Numbered from the stretch's first letter, positions 17,575-28,067 are shown. The stretch: DNA of 64,000 nucleotides from Treponema sp. J25 (GCF_004343725.1 NZ_PTQW01000029.1:52684-116683), one strand, 5' to 3'. The notes: generated from the sequence alone by a model not told the origin. Program-made: numbers and translations.

Positions 17575-19038
17575 TTATACACCTTTAAAAGCCTCTTCTA
17601 TAATCGTATTTTCAGGCTTTTTACTTACTAAAGAAACTATCGGAAACACGATGAGGGGGACAAGCATGGCACCACTGGCTGCCAGAGGAGACTGAGCTGG
17701 TCCCAGCATAAAAAAGAGCCCTATTTCTGTGAGAAGCCCACTGAGCATGGCACTGTAGGCGGCTACTTTGGTTCCCCCTTTCCAGAAAAGACCATAAATA
17801 TAGGGAGCTATAAACGAACCTGCCACGGCTCCCCAGGAAAGGGACATGAGGGTTACAATGAATTCAAATTGATAACGGGAAATAAAATACGAAATAATGA
17901 TAAAGATCGCGGAAAGGAAACGCATCATGGCCACGGACCGATCCTTTCCAGTGGTAGCATCGAGCCGACCGGGATACAAGTCGATAGCCACCGATGAGGA
18001 AGAAACCAGCACTAGCGATGATAGGGTGGACATGGACGCAGAAAGAACAAGCAAGAGAATGATAGCCAGTAAAAGCTCGGGCAACACTTGTACTAGGAGG
18101 GTGGGGACAATGGAATCGAAATTGATGCCTCCCTTGGCAAGCCGGGGAAGAGTTTCGGGATTAAAGTAGAGGTGGGCCGCAATTCCCACAAGGTACGCCG
18201 AAAAACCAATAACCGCCGAAAAAACCGTACTTACCGTAGCGGCACGCCGGATTTGGCTCCCATCTTTAATGGCATAGAATTTTTGCACCATCTGGGGAAG
18301 CGCCCAGGGACCAAAACTAGTCATAAAGACCAGGGAAAGGACCGTAATTACCGAGGGTTGTTGCGAAGCAGGAACATGTTCTTGATACAGTCTTCCTACC
18401 TTCTCGATCCCCGCAACAAAGCCCCCTGCCCTTTGATACACCACCCATACCATGGCAAGGGCGCCTCCAAACATCAATATACCTTGAATAAGATCGGTCA
18501 TGGCAATGGCAAAGTAGCCGCCTAATACGAGATATACGCCAGTAAAGCCAATCATCAAGAGCAACGCCGTTTCATAGGGAATTTGGAAGACCGCTTCAAA
18601 TAGGTGTCCTAAACCTTTAAACACCGATGCCGAATAGGGCAAAAGAAAAAAGAAAATAATCGCCGCCGCAAGGGGCTTTAGGTGCCGGGCCCCGTAGCGT
18701 TCCTGGAGGAATTCGGGCATGGTCATGGTATCCAGGTTCTGGGTCATGATACGGGTACGGCGGCCCAGAACAAGCCAGGCTCCTAAGGCGCCGACAAGGC
18801 AGTTTCCCAGGGCAATCCAGAGGGCATTCAGACCAAAAAGCCAGCCCTGTTTTCCTGCAAAGCCAATAAACAATACCGCCGAAAAGTAACTGGTCCCATA
18901 GGCAATCGCCGATAACCAGGGGCCAAGAGTTCTCCCCCCAAGGAAAAAATCCCCCAGGGTTTTGGTTCTGAACATGCCCCACAGACCTATCCCTGTCATA
19001 ATCACAAAAAACACCACTAATAACACCACACTCCACAT
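17575..19038 (-). CDS. sodium:solute symporter (SSS family)
   Basis: A 487-aa inner-membrane protein with about 13 hydrophobic segments. Family signs are the FLGGRTLGPWLSAIAYGTSYFSA region near the N-terminus and the GGYFAIAMTDLIQG motif of SSS transporters such as PutP and PanF. It is the first gene of the minus-strand run ending in glgA, with GGAGGAGG ahead of the ATG. Position next to iorAB and paaK suggests import of an aryl acid, aromatic amino acid or other carboxylate with sodium. Substrate cannot be read from sequence; proline or pantothenate transport is a formal alternative. Confidence 0.9.
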   Translation of the reverse strand: MWSVVLLVVFFVIMTGIGLWGMFRTKTLGDFFLGGRTLGPWLSAIAYGTSYFSAVLFIGFAGKQGWLFGLNALWIALGNCLVGALGAWLVLGRRTRIMTQNLDTMTMPEFLQERYGARHLKPLAAAIIFFFLLPYSASVFKGLGHLFEAVFQIPYETALLLMIGFTGVYLVLGGYFAIAMTDLIQGILMFGGALAMVWVVYQRAGGFVAGIEKVGRLYQEHVPASQQPSVITVLSLVFMTSFGPWALPQMVQKFYAIKDGSQIRRAATVSTVFSAVIGFSAYLVGIAAHLYFNPETLPRLAKGGINFDSIVPTLLVQVLPELLLAIILLLVLSASMSTLSSLVLVSSSSVAIDLYPGRLDATTGKDRSVAMMRFLSAIFIIISYFISRYQFEFIVTLMSLSWGAVAGSFIAPYIYGLFWKGGTKVAAYSAMLSGLLTEIGLFFMLGPAQSPLAASGAMLVPLIVFPIVSLVSKKPENTIIEEAFKGV

Positions 19039-19264
19039 ACCCCGTTCCTCCTCCGGTCCTATTCAGTACTTCTAAGTTATTTTCAGGGGGCCTCCCTCTC
19101 GTACTGCAGTTTCCGGCCTTTTCAGTTTAATAGAGAGTGAAGAGATTTTAGCATAATTTTAGTCTTCCTGCCACAAATTTTTTACAAGTTTAAACTTTTA
19201 GACCGAAGGAAATTCCCCCTTCTCCAAAAAAACAAAGTATGGCATACTAAACAAAGGAGTATCT

Positions 19265-20419
19265 ATGCGAATTGGCTTATTCACCGACACCTATCCCCCC
19301 CAGGTGAACGGGGTAGTCACGGTAGTTCGAACCTTAAAAACAGAATTGGAAAAACGGGGACACCAGGTTTTTGTGTTTACCGTTCAACATCCCGATGCAA
19401 AACCAGAAGAAGGGGTGTTTCGCATCCCTTCTATTAAGTTTCCCGCAGAACCTCAGCACCGTATTGGTTTTTTTACCGATCCCCGGGTGGTAAAAAAGGC
19501 CCGGGAATGTAAGCTGGATATCATCCATAGCCATTCGGAGTTTAGTTTGTATCTGGCAGCCCGGGCGGTGCGACGAAAATTGAAGATCCCCTCGGTTCAC
19601 ACCCTTCATACCTACTATGAAGATTATCTGTACTACGTGCCCATGCTCGAACAGATTCTTAAAAAAAAGCTCCCCGATTTTATCAACTTTGTCCTCCGAT
19701 CGCAGGATTGCGTTATCGCCCCTTCTCGAAAGATCTACGATTATCTGGTAGGCCATGGGTTTGACCGTCCCATTCGTATCGTCCCCAATGGGATCGATTT
19801 AAGTAAATTCTACGATCGCTCCGGTGAAACAGAACAGGCTGCCCGGGATATGCGGCATCGGTTCCGCATCGAAGACGATGAAGAGGTGATTGTCTTTGTA
19901 GGACGACTGGGCACTGAAAAGAACATTAATACGCTGCTGCTTAACTTTAAAGAAATTGCCGCCCGCCGCCCCAGGGCTCGACTCATGATCGTAGGGGATG
20001 GTCCTGACCGCCGAGATCTGGAAGCCTATACCCACGAACTGGGAATTGGCCCCCGGGTAGTGTTTACCGGGTATCTTCGCTGGCCCGATGAGATTAAGCT
20101 CGTATATCAGGGAGCCCAGCTTTTCATGAGCGCATCCCACAGCGAGGTCCATCCCATCACCTTTATCGAGGCCATGGCATCGGGGCTTCCCGTGGTAGCC
20201 GCGGCGGATCCCAGCATTATCGACATGGTGCTTAATGGAGAAAACGGCTTTGCCGTAGAAAACGACAAAGAGCTCTGGGAAAAGGCAGTAGTAATCCTGG
20301 AGAATCCGGGACTCCAAAAGCAACTGGGTATGCGGTCTGAGGAAATTTCCCGTAACTATTCGGTAGACCGCTTTGTGACCTCTATGATAGAAGTATACGA
20401 AACCTATCGGAAACACTAA
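19265..20419 (+). CDS. GT4-family glycosyltransferase
   Basis: A 384-aa GT-B-fold retaining glycosyltransferase. The N-terminus has [13 protein letters not shown] and the following HSEFS strand typical of diacylglycerol glucosyl- or mannosyltransferases. The donor domain has GRLGTEKN and an E-x7-E-like [16 protein letters not shown] motif. The likely role is adding hexose to a membrane lipid anchor or a cell-surface glycan precursor at the inner membrane face. AAAGGAG lies five bases before the ATG. The helicase gene follows 16 bp later, so the two are probably cotranscribed with no evident functional link. Confidence 0.9.
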   Translation: MRIGLFTDTYPPQVNGVVTVVRTLKTELEKRGHQVFVFTVQHPDAKPEEGVFRIPSIKFPAEPQHRIGFFTDPRVVKKARECKLDIIHSHSEFSLYLAARAVRRKLKIPSVHTLHTYYEDYLYYVPMLEQILKKKLPDFINFVLRSQDCVIAPSRKIYDYLVGHGFDRPIRIVPNGIDLSKFYDRSGETEQAARDMRHRFRIEDDEEVIVFVGRLGTEKNINTLLLNFKEIAARRPRARLMIVGDGPDRRDLEAYTHELGIGPRVVFTGYLRWPDEIKLVYQGAQLFMSASHSEVHPITFIEAMASGLPVVAAADPSIIDMVLNGENGFAVENDKELWEKAVVILENPGLQKQLGMRSEEISRNYSVDRFVTSMIEVYETYRKH

Positions 20420-20435
20420 TAGGCCCGGCACAGAT

Positions 20436-21746
20436 ATGGCAGGTTTTTATGATCTGGGGGTTCCTCCGCTTTTCCTTGAACGTCTGGGGGAACGTCACGT
20501 AGCAACCCCCACGGTGGTGCAAGAAAGGGTAATTCCGCTTTTAGGACAGCGGAGCGACCTGGTCTTCCAGGCTCCTACTGGAAGCGGTAAGACCCTCGCC
20601 TATCTTTTGCCCCTCCTTCGCAACCTGTTCGAAGATGGACTGAATGATTTTTCTCAGTTAGAGAAAGGATCCCCTGGAGACTCCTCCCCTGGCAGTTCCT
20701 CCAGTGAGGGAGTACAGTTGCTTATTCTGGCCCCAACAGCGGAGCTTGCAAGCCAGATAAAGCAGGAAATTTCCTGGCTCCTCGAAGGCAGCCCCCTAAG
20801 GGCGCTTCTGTGTATCGGTGGGGCCAACATTATTCGCCAGATCAGTACCCTTAAAAAAGAGAGACCCCGTATCGTAGTGGGTACCCCTGAGCGGGTCCTG
20901 TACCTCATGCAGTTAGGGAAAATTAGGCCCCTTGCTATTCGATATGTGGTGCTTGATGAGGTGGATCGGCTCTTTGCAAAGGATCAAAAGGATCATACGA
21001 CGGCCCTACTCGCCCGATGTTCTTCTCCCCGGCAACTCGTAGCCTGTTCGGCCACCATTCCCCCCAGGGTACAAGAAGCCCTCAAACCTTATCTGCGAGA
21101 AGGCTGGCAGTACCTTACCATTGAGGGACTATCATCAGAGAGCCCACGCCCTCTATCCGATACCCCGGAACGGCTTCCTGACGATGGCCGGACGCTTCCC
21201 GCTTCTATCGATCATTGGGCGGTGTTCAGCGAACAACGAAAAAAAATCAGCACCCTCCGTTCGGTGCTGTATGCCCTGGGGGTGACCGACCCCGCCCACC
21301 GGGGAAAGCGGCAGGCCCTGGTGTTTGTAGAGCGGCCTGATCAGATAGGGAGAGTAGTATCCCAGTTACAGTATCATCATATTGCGGCGGGGGGGCTCTT
21401 TTCGGATATGCCTAAGCAGAATCGAAAAAAAGCCATCAATGATTTTAAAAAGGGCGCTCTCCTCGTACTGGTAAGTACCGACATAGCAAGCCGGGGACTC
21501 GATTTTCCGAATATAAAGTTTGTAATCGAACTCGATGTGCCCCCCACAACCGAAGGCTACCTCCACCGGGCAGGAAGGACAGGCCGGATGGGGAAGCGGG
21601 GCATCATGATCACCATCGGTGATGAGCGGGAACTAGAACAGCTTGCCCGGCTCGAGAAAAAACTGCACCTTACGGTATATCCCAAAGTCCTGTATCAGGG
21701 ACGCCTTATCGCACCTCCTCAGTCACCATCCCCTCAGCAATCTTAA
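20436..21746 (+). CDS. DEAD/DEAH-box RNA helicase
   Basis: A superfamily 2 RNA helicase, 436 aa. Helicase motifs in order: Q-motif region near the start, APTGSGKT (I), PTAELA (Ia), GTPERV (Ib), DEVD in place of DEAD (II), SAT (III), then STDIASRGLDF (V) and HRAGRTGRMG (VI). Two proline/serine-rich insertions are visible, near residues 70-88 and 228-250, where compact helicases have short loops. Acts on structured RNA in the cytoplasm (ribosome assembly or mRNA turnover). The downstream radical SAM gene begins 4 bp after the stop. Confidence 0.92.
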   Translation: MAGFYDLGVPPLFLERLGERHVATPTVVQERVIPLLGQRSDLVFQAPTGSGKTLAYLLPLLRNLFEDGLNDFSQLEKGSPGDSSPGSSSSEGVQLLILAPTAELASQIKQEISWLLEGSPLRALLCIGGANIIRQISTLKKERPRIVVGTPERVLYLMQLGKIRPLAIRYVVLDEVDRLFAKDQKDHTTALLARCSSPRQLVACSATIPPRVQEALKPYLREGWQYLTIEGLSSESPRPLSDTPERLPDDGRTLPASIDHWAVFSEQRKKISTLRSVLYALGVTDPAHRGKRQALVFVERPDQIGRVVSQLQYHHIAAGGLFSDMPKQNRKKAINDFKKGALLVLVSTDIASRGLDFPNIKFVIELDVPPTTEGYLHRAGRTGRMGKRGIMITIGDERELEQLARLEKKLHLTVYPKVLYQGRLIAPPQSPSPQQS

Positions 21747-21750
21747 CGCC

Positions 21751-24654
21751 ATGACAGGAAATCACGCCGCTATAGAAACCACCGGAACCACCTTTTCATG
21801 GGTCAGGGCTCAACGAATTTCCCCCGCCTTTCCGGGATGGAACAATCCTTCCTGGGAAAGCGCCACGGTGCGCATTCTTTTTGTACGCCTCTCCCCCTTA
21901 GAGGATCTCGAAGAATCGAATACCCACCTGTTTTTGTTTTCCCTCATGCGATCGGTGCTGGGCGAAACGGCCTATGGGGATTTTTGTTTCTTTCCCTCGT
22001 ATAAAGAACGACAAACCATGGAAAAGAGGGGTGAGTCCTGGGTACAAGGGCTTGCTTCAGGGAAAGGCTGGGAAGCCTTTGATTATCTCCTCTGTTCCTG
22101 TTCCTACGCATTGGAACTCCTTAACCTTCCGCTTATGCTCAGAAAATCGGGGATACCCCTCCGGGCATCAATAAGAAAGAAGGAAGGAAAGCCCCCTTCT
22201 TCCCTTCATCCCTATCCTCTCATTATCGTAGGGGGGTCCAATATTCTGGCAAGCCAGGGGCTGATATATCCCGATGGCGATTCCTTTGTAGATGCCCTGT
22301 ATTTCGGGGAGGCGGAAGCCTATGGTCGAGAGTTTTTTAGTATCCTCGCCGGGCAAACGGGAGGCCCTCCATCAGAGGCCCTCCAGGCTTTGGAAAAGGC
22401 TATTCCGGCCCTATGGGTGGCCACCCCTTGGAAAACGGAGGGACAAAAAGACCCCGTCGTAGGGGTAGATATTCCGGGGAACAGAAAAGAACAAAGCCAG
22501 GTTGTTGCCGCCGGCCACACCACTGATCAAGCAGAACCACCCCATCAACCTATTGTTCAGGCAGAATCCTCACCCCGGCCTGTGCAGTATGCCCGGGTGA
22601 AAGTACAAGATAACCCCTTCCTTCCAACCGCCTATCCCCTTTTTAACCACCCGGGGGCCGATACGGCGCGGCTCCAGATTTCCTGGGGCTGTCCTTCCTT
22701 CTGTACCTTCTGCTTTGAAGGCTGGGAACGAAAACCCTACCGGGAAGTGCCCATGCCGATCCTGCGCGAGCAGGCCCGGCAGGTGGCTACCAACACGGGG
22801 GCCTCCACCGTAGAGCTCTATTCCTTCAATTTTAACGCCCATGGAGACCTGTTTCCTCTTTTATACGAACTCCACCAGGTGTTTGACCGGGTAAACATGA
22901 TGAGCCAGCGGGCAGATATTCTGGCAGAACTACCGGGGATGCTGGACTATGAACTTATCGGGGAAAAGCGATCTTTTACGCTAGGAATCGAGGGAATCTC
23001 CCAAAGGATGCGGGATTACTATGCCAAGGGTCTCTCAGAGGAACAACTAAAACGTCTTTTCAGGGAATTGTGGAAGAGGGGCGTTCGGGAAATCAAATTA
23101 TTTTTTATTTTGTCAGGCCACGAAGAGGAGGATGATTTCACAGAATTCCAGGCCCTCTGTGAATATATTCGAAAAATCTCAGAAGAAAGCCCCGGGCCAG
23201 AAAGCGGTGGGCGACCGCGGGTGATTTTTTCTGCGGGTTTTCTGGTCCGCATGCCCTGGACACCCCTTGCCCTTGAACCCTGCCTGTTTGACCGGGACCA
23301 CATGGAAGCCCTTGCCCGCCGGATGGGAACCATCACAAGTGCCACGGGTTTTGAATTCCGCACCGCCATGGAATGGGATGAATATGTGCTGGATCAACTC
23401 ATCGTGGCAGGCAATCACCAGGTGGCCCATTTTCTGGAAGAAGGTTCCCGACGGGGTCTCCTGTACGATAAGGGTATCCGGGGCTCCTGGGAAGACCTGG
23501 CACAGCAGTACCTTACCTATCGGGAGGCATTGGAACAACCGGGTGGTTTTGAAACCCACATTCGGCCCTCTCTCGTTTCTCCTTACAGAAACCTCAAGCT
23601 TTCTGTATCGTCGGAGGCCCGCCGGCGGGCCTATGAGGCAAGTCAGCGGGCGCTTCACCGTTTTCCTGCCCAAAGAGCGAGGGAAGCGCCCCAATCCCTT
23701 TCGTCGTTCTATCCTTTTGCCTGTTTTCGCTTACCGGGAGAATCCGCATCCTGTGGTGGCTGCGGCGCCTGCCGTAATAACGAAGAACGACACCTTCTTA
23801 TAGAACACCGGTTCCACGGCTCCCTCGGTGAGTATGGGAGCCTCCTGGAACAGCTTATCAAAAAGAAACGAAAAAGCCGCCCCCGCTATCTTATGGTTCG
23901 GCTTCCCCCTTCTTTTGCGGGGACCCACCGGGAATACCTGTCGGCCCACCTCCTGTCTTCGGTATTTCAACGGGAGCCGGGTCTGATAGGCCGGCTTTTT
24001 AGAATCGAAGAGGCCCTCTGGAGCCGGGGCCCCTGGGAGGACCGCCTGGGAACCCTCTGTGCGGGATGGACCGTCATCGGCGTATACGGGATTAGCGGTG
24101 CTAATCCCCAGGGAGCTCCCTGGATTTCCGATGAAGATCTGGCCCTCGTTCAGAGGGCCCTCGCGGCCTTTTTACATCACCCCGTGACCCTTTGCGAAGA
24201 CCCTTCTCCCGAGGCCTACTATCCAGAACGACTTACGATTAGCTGGCCCGCTTCCAGCATGGAGAAGGAACTTCAGCGCCTTCGTCGCTGGCTTGCCTCC
24301 CTTAAGATCGCCACCACCGAACGAAAAGGCCCGGGGGGGGAACGGATTTTCGAGGTTGCCCCAAAGGATAGAAAAAAGCGGATCCTCCGGGAACTGCGAT
24401 TTTTCTTTTATACCGATACGGAAGGTCCAAAGGAAAGGCCCTTCCCATCTCCCCTGTATGGCGAGGAAGAGGGGCCTCTTTACGGAGCAGGGCCGTTATC
24501 TTTTACAGAAAAACAGGGAAAAGGCCCAGCTTCCTGGGCCTCGATATATATCGAGGGCGCCCAGAAAGTGAGCCTCCAGGGGCTTTTTACGGCTACCGAC
24601 TATTTCCTTCCCACCGTGGAAGCCCTGGGAAAGCGTTCAGACCAGACTGGATGA
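21751..24654 (+). CDS. large radical SAM protein with a second cysteine cluster
   Basis: A 968-aa protein of unknown role. The ATG four bases after the helicase stop is the natural coupled start; an upstream in-frame ATG lies inside the helicase gene. Residues about 1-230 look like the alpha/beta N-terminal module seen before radical SAM barrels in B12-binding-type enzymes (GGSNILA, then YFGEAEA). The SAM-cluster motif is C314-x3-C318-x2-C321. A second cluster, C668-x2-C671-x2-C674, lies far downstream and could hold another Fe-S centre. A proline/glutamine-rich insert sits at about 240-285, just before the SAM domain. The C-terminal 280 residues match nothing I recognise. Possibly a methylthio- or methyltransferase on RNA or protein; this is not supported beyond the fold. 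Confidence 0.8.
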   Translation: MTGNHAAIETTGTTFSWVRAQRISPAFPGWNNPSWESATVRILFVRLSPLEDLEESNTHLFLFSLMRSVLGETAYGDFCFFPSYKERQTMEKRGESWVQGLASGKGWEAFDYLLCSCSYALELLNLPLMLRKSGIPLRASIRKKEGKPPSSLHPYPLIIVGGSNILASQGLIYPDGDSFVDALYFGEAEAYGREFFSILAGQTGGPPSEALQALEKAIPALWVATPWKTEGQKDPVVGVDIPGNRKEQSQVVAAGHTTDQAEPPHQPIVQAESSPRPVQYARVKVQDNPFLPTAYPLFNHPGADTARLQISWGCPSFCTFCFEGWERKPYREVPMPILREQARQVATNTGASTVELYSFNFNAHGDLFPLLYELHQVFDRVNMMSQRADILAELPGMLDYELIGEKRSFTLGIEGISQRMRDYYAKGLSEEQLKRLFRELWKRGVREIKLFFILSGHEEEDDFTEFQALCEYIRKISEESPGPESGGRPRVIFSAGFLVRMPWTPLALEPCLFDRDHMEALARRMGTITSATGFEFRTAMEWDEYVLDQLIVAGNHQVAHFLEEGSRRGLLYDKGIRGSWEDLAQQYLTYREALEQPGGFETHIRPSLVSPYRNLKLSVSSEARRRAYEASQRALHRFPAQRAREAPQSLSSFYPFACFRLPGESASCGGCGACRNNEERHLLIEHRFHGSLGEYGSLLEQLIKKKRKSRPRYLMVRLPPSFAGTHREYLSAHLLSSVFQREPGLIGRLFRIEEALWSRGPWEDRLGTLCAGWTVIGVYGISGANPQGAPWISDEDLALVQRALAAFLHHPVTLCEDPSPEAYYPERLTISWPASSMEKELQRLRRWLASLKIATTERKGPGGERIFEVAPKDRKKRILRELRFFFYTDTEGPKERPFPSPLYGEEEGPLYGAGPLSFTEKQGKGPASWASIYIEGAQKVSLQGLFTATDYFLPTVEALGKRSDQTG

Positions 24655-24717
24655 AGAGGGCCCCGCGGACATACCGGTAAAAAAGGGAACCGCCTCTTCG
24701 TACCATTGGTACCAGTC

Positions 24718-26310
24718 TTACCAGCGCCAGCTCCCGGTGACACTCCAATAGAGGGACCATCCGTTGTTTCCCTTTTCCAGATTGCGGTTCCAGCCATATT
24801 CGGCCACGCAATCAGCCTGGAGTGCCAGATCCCCCCAGTCGGTGGGAAGACTCCAGGAAAGGCCGAGGCCCCCCGCAAGGCGGTAATCGATCACCGATTG
24901 GGTAAGGAAGCGGGTTTCATAGTGGAAGGTGGCGGTCCCATCGTCAAGGCGGCCATCATCAAAAATCGTCCCATCATGGTAGGCCTGCGTCATGCCGGCG
25001 ATTCCTTCGGAGGCATTCCCATGGCGAGTAAAATAGGAGGTAAGGGCTACGGAGAGTTCAGGCAAGAGGGGCTTACTGAGGACCAGTCGTACCCTGTCCG
25101 AGTTGGGCTCCAGGTCAGAGCCTAAACTGCGGCCCCGGTGGGTATAGTTAGTGTAGTTGGGTGTATTATCGGTATAGCGGGCAATACTGTTTTCATGGGT
25201 GTACATGTAGGGCATCACCGCGGTGTATTCCAGGCGTACTTCGGGGAACCAGCCCTTTTGAGGAACATAGTCCAGGCCCCCCTGGGCAGCGAGCTTATAC
25301 TTGGTATCAAATTTAAAGGACACAAGGTCATTGAAATTAAGATCATCGACATACACCTGGGAACGGACCAGAAGCCCCGAGAGGGGGCGCCAGCGAACAT
25401 GGAAACCAAAGAAAGAATTATCCGAAAACCCTGTCATAGACTGGGAGGCAAAGAGCTGGTTAAAGGGAATAAAGTATAAGGGCTCTAGCCGCGCTCCCCA
25501 GACGACGGATTCAAAGAAACCCCACTCAAAATTGGAGAAAGGTCTAAAGTCAAAGGTGTGGAGCATGAGGTACTTATCTGAAAACTGGCCATTTCCAAAG
25601 TCATCGGTGGCGGTAAGAACCATGAAGAGGGCTCCAAAGTTCCAGGTGTCTTTTCGATATTCCACGCTAAAGTGGCCTGCCCGCCCGGCCTGACTTCCTA
25701 TCACGGGGCTTGTATCATAAAAGGGGCCAAAGCTGGTCCGATTGAGCCCGGCCTGCATATATACGGAAGCGGTCCCAAGGGCGAGACTACTGGTCCAGTT
25801 CTGGAGTATTAAAAAGGGACCCACGCTGGCCCAGTCTTCGATAAAATCCGAATAGGGCGAATAGGTACCGGGAACCCGGAGTTCTTCCCCCGGCTTACGA
25901 AGGGACCCATACACCCTAAGGTCATAGGACGCGGTAAGCCAGGATTCAAGGGCAAGCACCCCATCCACCGTGGGGGCCCCATATACTGTGGTATCACCGT
26001 TTTCGCCTACCAGAGTGCCAGTAAGCCCCACATGAAGGGGTCGATCCTTCCCAGAAAGGGCAGACCGATACCGCAGGGCCCTTTTCTGGGCCTCCGCATC
26101 ACCGCGACTTATTACCTCATCAAGAAGAACAAGGATGAACTGGGCCGGATAGGGCCGAATTTGCGGAAGTGAGGTGGTGATATACCCCTGGGTAAACCAG
26201 CGATCCATATCCCGATACAATTGATCGTTTGGATCGTGGGGTACCTGGGCCATTAGCATTCCTACCGCGAACAGCGCCAGGGCTATCGAAAGACTCAATT
26301 TTTTGTACAT
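24718..26310 (-). CDS. outer-membrane beta-barrel protein, Wzi-like, copy 1
   Basis: About 530 aa. The start chosen is an ATG nine bases after AAAGGAG; a longer frame begins 75 bases earlier without a site. The signal peptide ends near LMAQVP. Residues about 25-60 are a short helical plug-like region (MDRWFTQGYI). The rest is strings of alternating aromatic/polar beta strands, ending in W-S-L-Y-W-S-V-T-G-S-W-R-W, a typical barrel C-terminus. This layout is that of the capsule-assembly Wzi family. Spirochaetes generally lack capsules of the Wzi type, so the actual role may be polysaccharide binding or outer-membrane structure. Paralogue of the next gene. Confidence 0.75.
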   Translation of the reverse strand: MYKKLSLSIALALFAVGMLMAQVPHDPNDQLYRDMDRWFTQGYITTSLPQIRPYPAQFILVLLDEVISRGDAEAQKRALRYRSALSGKDRPLHVGLTGTLVGENGDTTVYGAPTVDGVLALESWLTASYDLRVYGSLRKPGEELRVPGTYSPYSDFIEDWASVGPFLILQNWTSSLALGTASVYMQAGLNRTSFGPFYDTSPVIGSQAGRAGHFSVEYRKDTWNFGALFMVLTATDDFGNGQFSDKYLMLHTFDFRPFSNFEWGFFESVVWGARLEPLYFIPFNQLFASQSMTGFSDNSFFGFHVRWRPLSGLLVRSQVYVDDLNFNDLVSFKFDTKYKLAAQGGLDYVPQKGWFPEVRLEYTAVMPYMYTHENSIARYTDNTPNYTNYTHRGRSLGSDLEPNSDRVRLVLSKPLLPELSVALTSYFTRHGNASEGIAGMTQAYHDGTIFDDGRLDDGTATFHYETRFLTQSVIDYRLAGGLGLSWSLPTDWGDLALQADCVAEYGWNRNLEKGNNGWSLYWSVTGSWRW

Positions 26311-26381
26311 CCTGTAGTACTCCTTTGTTTTTATAGGTATGACCGCAGGGACACAAGCCCCGCCAACATTCCCTGTCTTGT

Positions 26382-28067
26382 TCACCAGCCATACCGAAGG
26401 GTAAGGGCCCCTTCAATACCCCACTGGTTGTTTCCTTCTTCGTGGTTAAAGGAAAAAATCTGTTGCACCGCCCCAAACAAACCGATCGAAAGACGAGGAG
26501 CTGCCTGCCATTCCACCTGTCCAGAGAAGACAAGGCTGTTCTGAGCCACCCCCGAGGGGCTTTGCTCCTTGTATGCGGCTCTTCCCTCCTGCCAATCCCA
26601 GGTAAGGCCGTGTTCTCCCCGGCTTTCAACAAGGGCCTGAAGCGCCACCGAAAGGGGATCCTTTTTAAAGTGGCCCCCGATGGCTCCCACCACCACATCT
26701 CGCCCCCGCTCATAGCCAATCCAGCGATACCGCAGTTCCTTGGTGGTAAGTTCCGAAAGGCGGCGCATCCACACAAAGCTGGCAAAGGGACTGGAAAGCA
26801 TATAGAGGTAGGGGTCCGTGTAGACCCCTTCTATAAAGAAACGGCCCTGCCAACTCTGGATATTCCGGACATAGGAAAGGCCCCCAAGCCACCCAAAACC
26901 GTTGGGGCTTACCTCATCTGGCCAGTGTTCCGCCTCATAGGGAGTGGTGTACTGGTTCATCACCCCCTGGCCATACAGGACAAGGCCTCTGCCCAAATTC
27001 CATTCAAAATCAAGGGACACAATGGAACCGTTCAGGTCCCCCGTGCCATTCCATTTTTCGTAATCCCGCCAGGAAAAAAGGGAGTGAAAAATCGAAAGGG
27101 GATTGAGGAACCGAAGCTCAAGGGCGCTATTCCCCACCAGGACCCCCTCGGTTATTCCGATTGAAAGGCGCTTCCAGAGCCGAAAATCCCAGCGGTGCAG
27201 GTATAAATAACGCTGGGTTGTTTCCTCGAGCGCCCCCGACGGCACCGCCCCAGGGTACAGGGTACCCTGTAAGGACAGGGGTAGCTGGGTAATTAAAAAT
27301 GAATATTTAAAATTGGTGCTAACAAGGGAAAACCGAACAAAATCATAGTAATCGGGACTATCCGAAAGGGCCAGGTTCCCTGTCTGGCCATTTCCCCAGG
27401 AAAGCCGGTCCCGCCCCAGCTGGAGGTTCCACCAGCTATCACCGGCGGCCACATAGGCCCGCAGGGGCATGTTCATATCCCATTTTTGAATGTCCAGAGG
27501 AAGATTGGTATACCAGGGAGCCCCGCCGTTCTCATAAAAAGAAGGATCGTTGCGCAGGATAAGGTCTCCCCGGGCATACAGTCGCTGGGCAAAGAAAAAA
27601 TCCAGGGGCACCGTGAGGGCCGCGGGACTTTCGGCTTCTTTCTTTATCCAGGGGAGATTCCCGTTACTCCGCCCCTGGAGTTCCACCGCCACCTCGGGGC
27701 GCATCGAAAAACCAAAGGACCCTTCCTGGTACAGAAGTGGCTTTTCGAGGGCCGCCATGAGTCGGTCATAGCGACGAAGCCAGGCGTCGGATCGTCCTTC
27801 CGTGGATAGCCCTTGCAGGGCCTGCCGAAGTTCCTCGGTGCTGAAAGGAGGGGTCAGGGAAAGGAGCGTCTCCCCCGCTTCTTGAAAAAGGCCCTGGTAC
27901 TCTTCGAGGAGGGGATCCCCTACTTCGATCATCCAGAAGGACTGGGCGGGAAGAGGAACCAGGGAAAGGCCCCCCACCAGGGCGAGCCCCAGGAGGTATC
28001 GTGCGACCCGGTTGAGACGGTAGCTCCACCCCATCGATTTTTTTTTCATAAGAGAAACAATAGGCAC
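26382..28067 (-). CDS. outer-membrane beta-barrel protein, Wzi-like, copy 2
   Basis: A 561-aa exported barrel protein related in layout to copy 1 (71 bp away). The signal peptide ends near LPAQSFW. A helical N-terminal region with LRQALQGLS follows, then amphipathic strands and the C-terminal aromatic residue (RYGW). GTG at the given start follows GGGGAT. An ATG 18 bases later (28049) gives a cleaner signal peptide but has no ribosome site. Tandem barrels after a DUF2148 gene suggest a common transcript. A Wzi-like function is inferred from the fold only. Confidence 0.75.
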   Translation of the reverse strand: MPIVSLMKKKSMGWSYRLNRVARYLLGLALVGGLSLVPLPAQSFWMIEVGDPLLEEYQGLFQEAGETLLSLTPPFSTEELRQALQGLSTEGRSDAWLRRYDRLMAALEKPLLYQEGSFGFSMRPEVAVELQGRSNGNLPWIKKEAESPAALTVPLDFFFAQRLYARGDLILRNDPSFYENGGAPWYTNLPLDIQKWDMNMPLRAYVAAGDSWWNLQLGRDRLSWGNGQTGNLALSDSPDYYDFVRFSLVSTNFKYSFLITQLPLSLQGTLYPGAVPSGALEETTQRYLYLHRWDFRLWKRLSIGITEGVLVGNSALELRFLNPLSIFHSLFSWRDYEKWNGTGDLNGSIVSLDFEWNLGRGLVLYGQGVMNQYTTPYEAEHWPDEVSPNGFGWLGGLSYVRNIQSWQGRFFIEGVYTDPYLYMLSSPFASFVWMRRLSELTTKELRYRWIGYERGRDVVVGAIGGHFKKDPLSVALQALVESRGEHGLTWDWQEGRAAYKEQSPSGVAQNSLVFSGQVEWQAAPRLSIGLFGAVQQIFSFNHEEGNNQWGIEGALTLRYGW

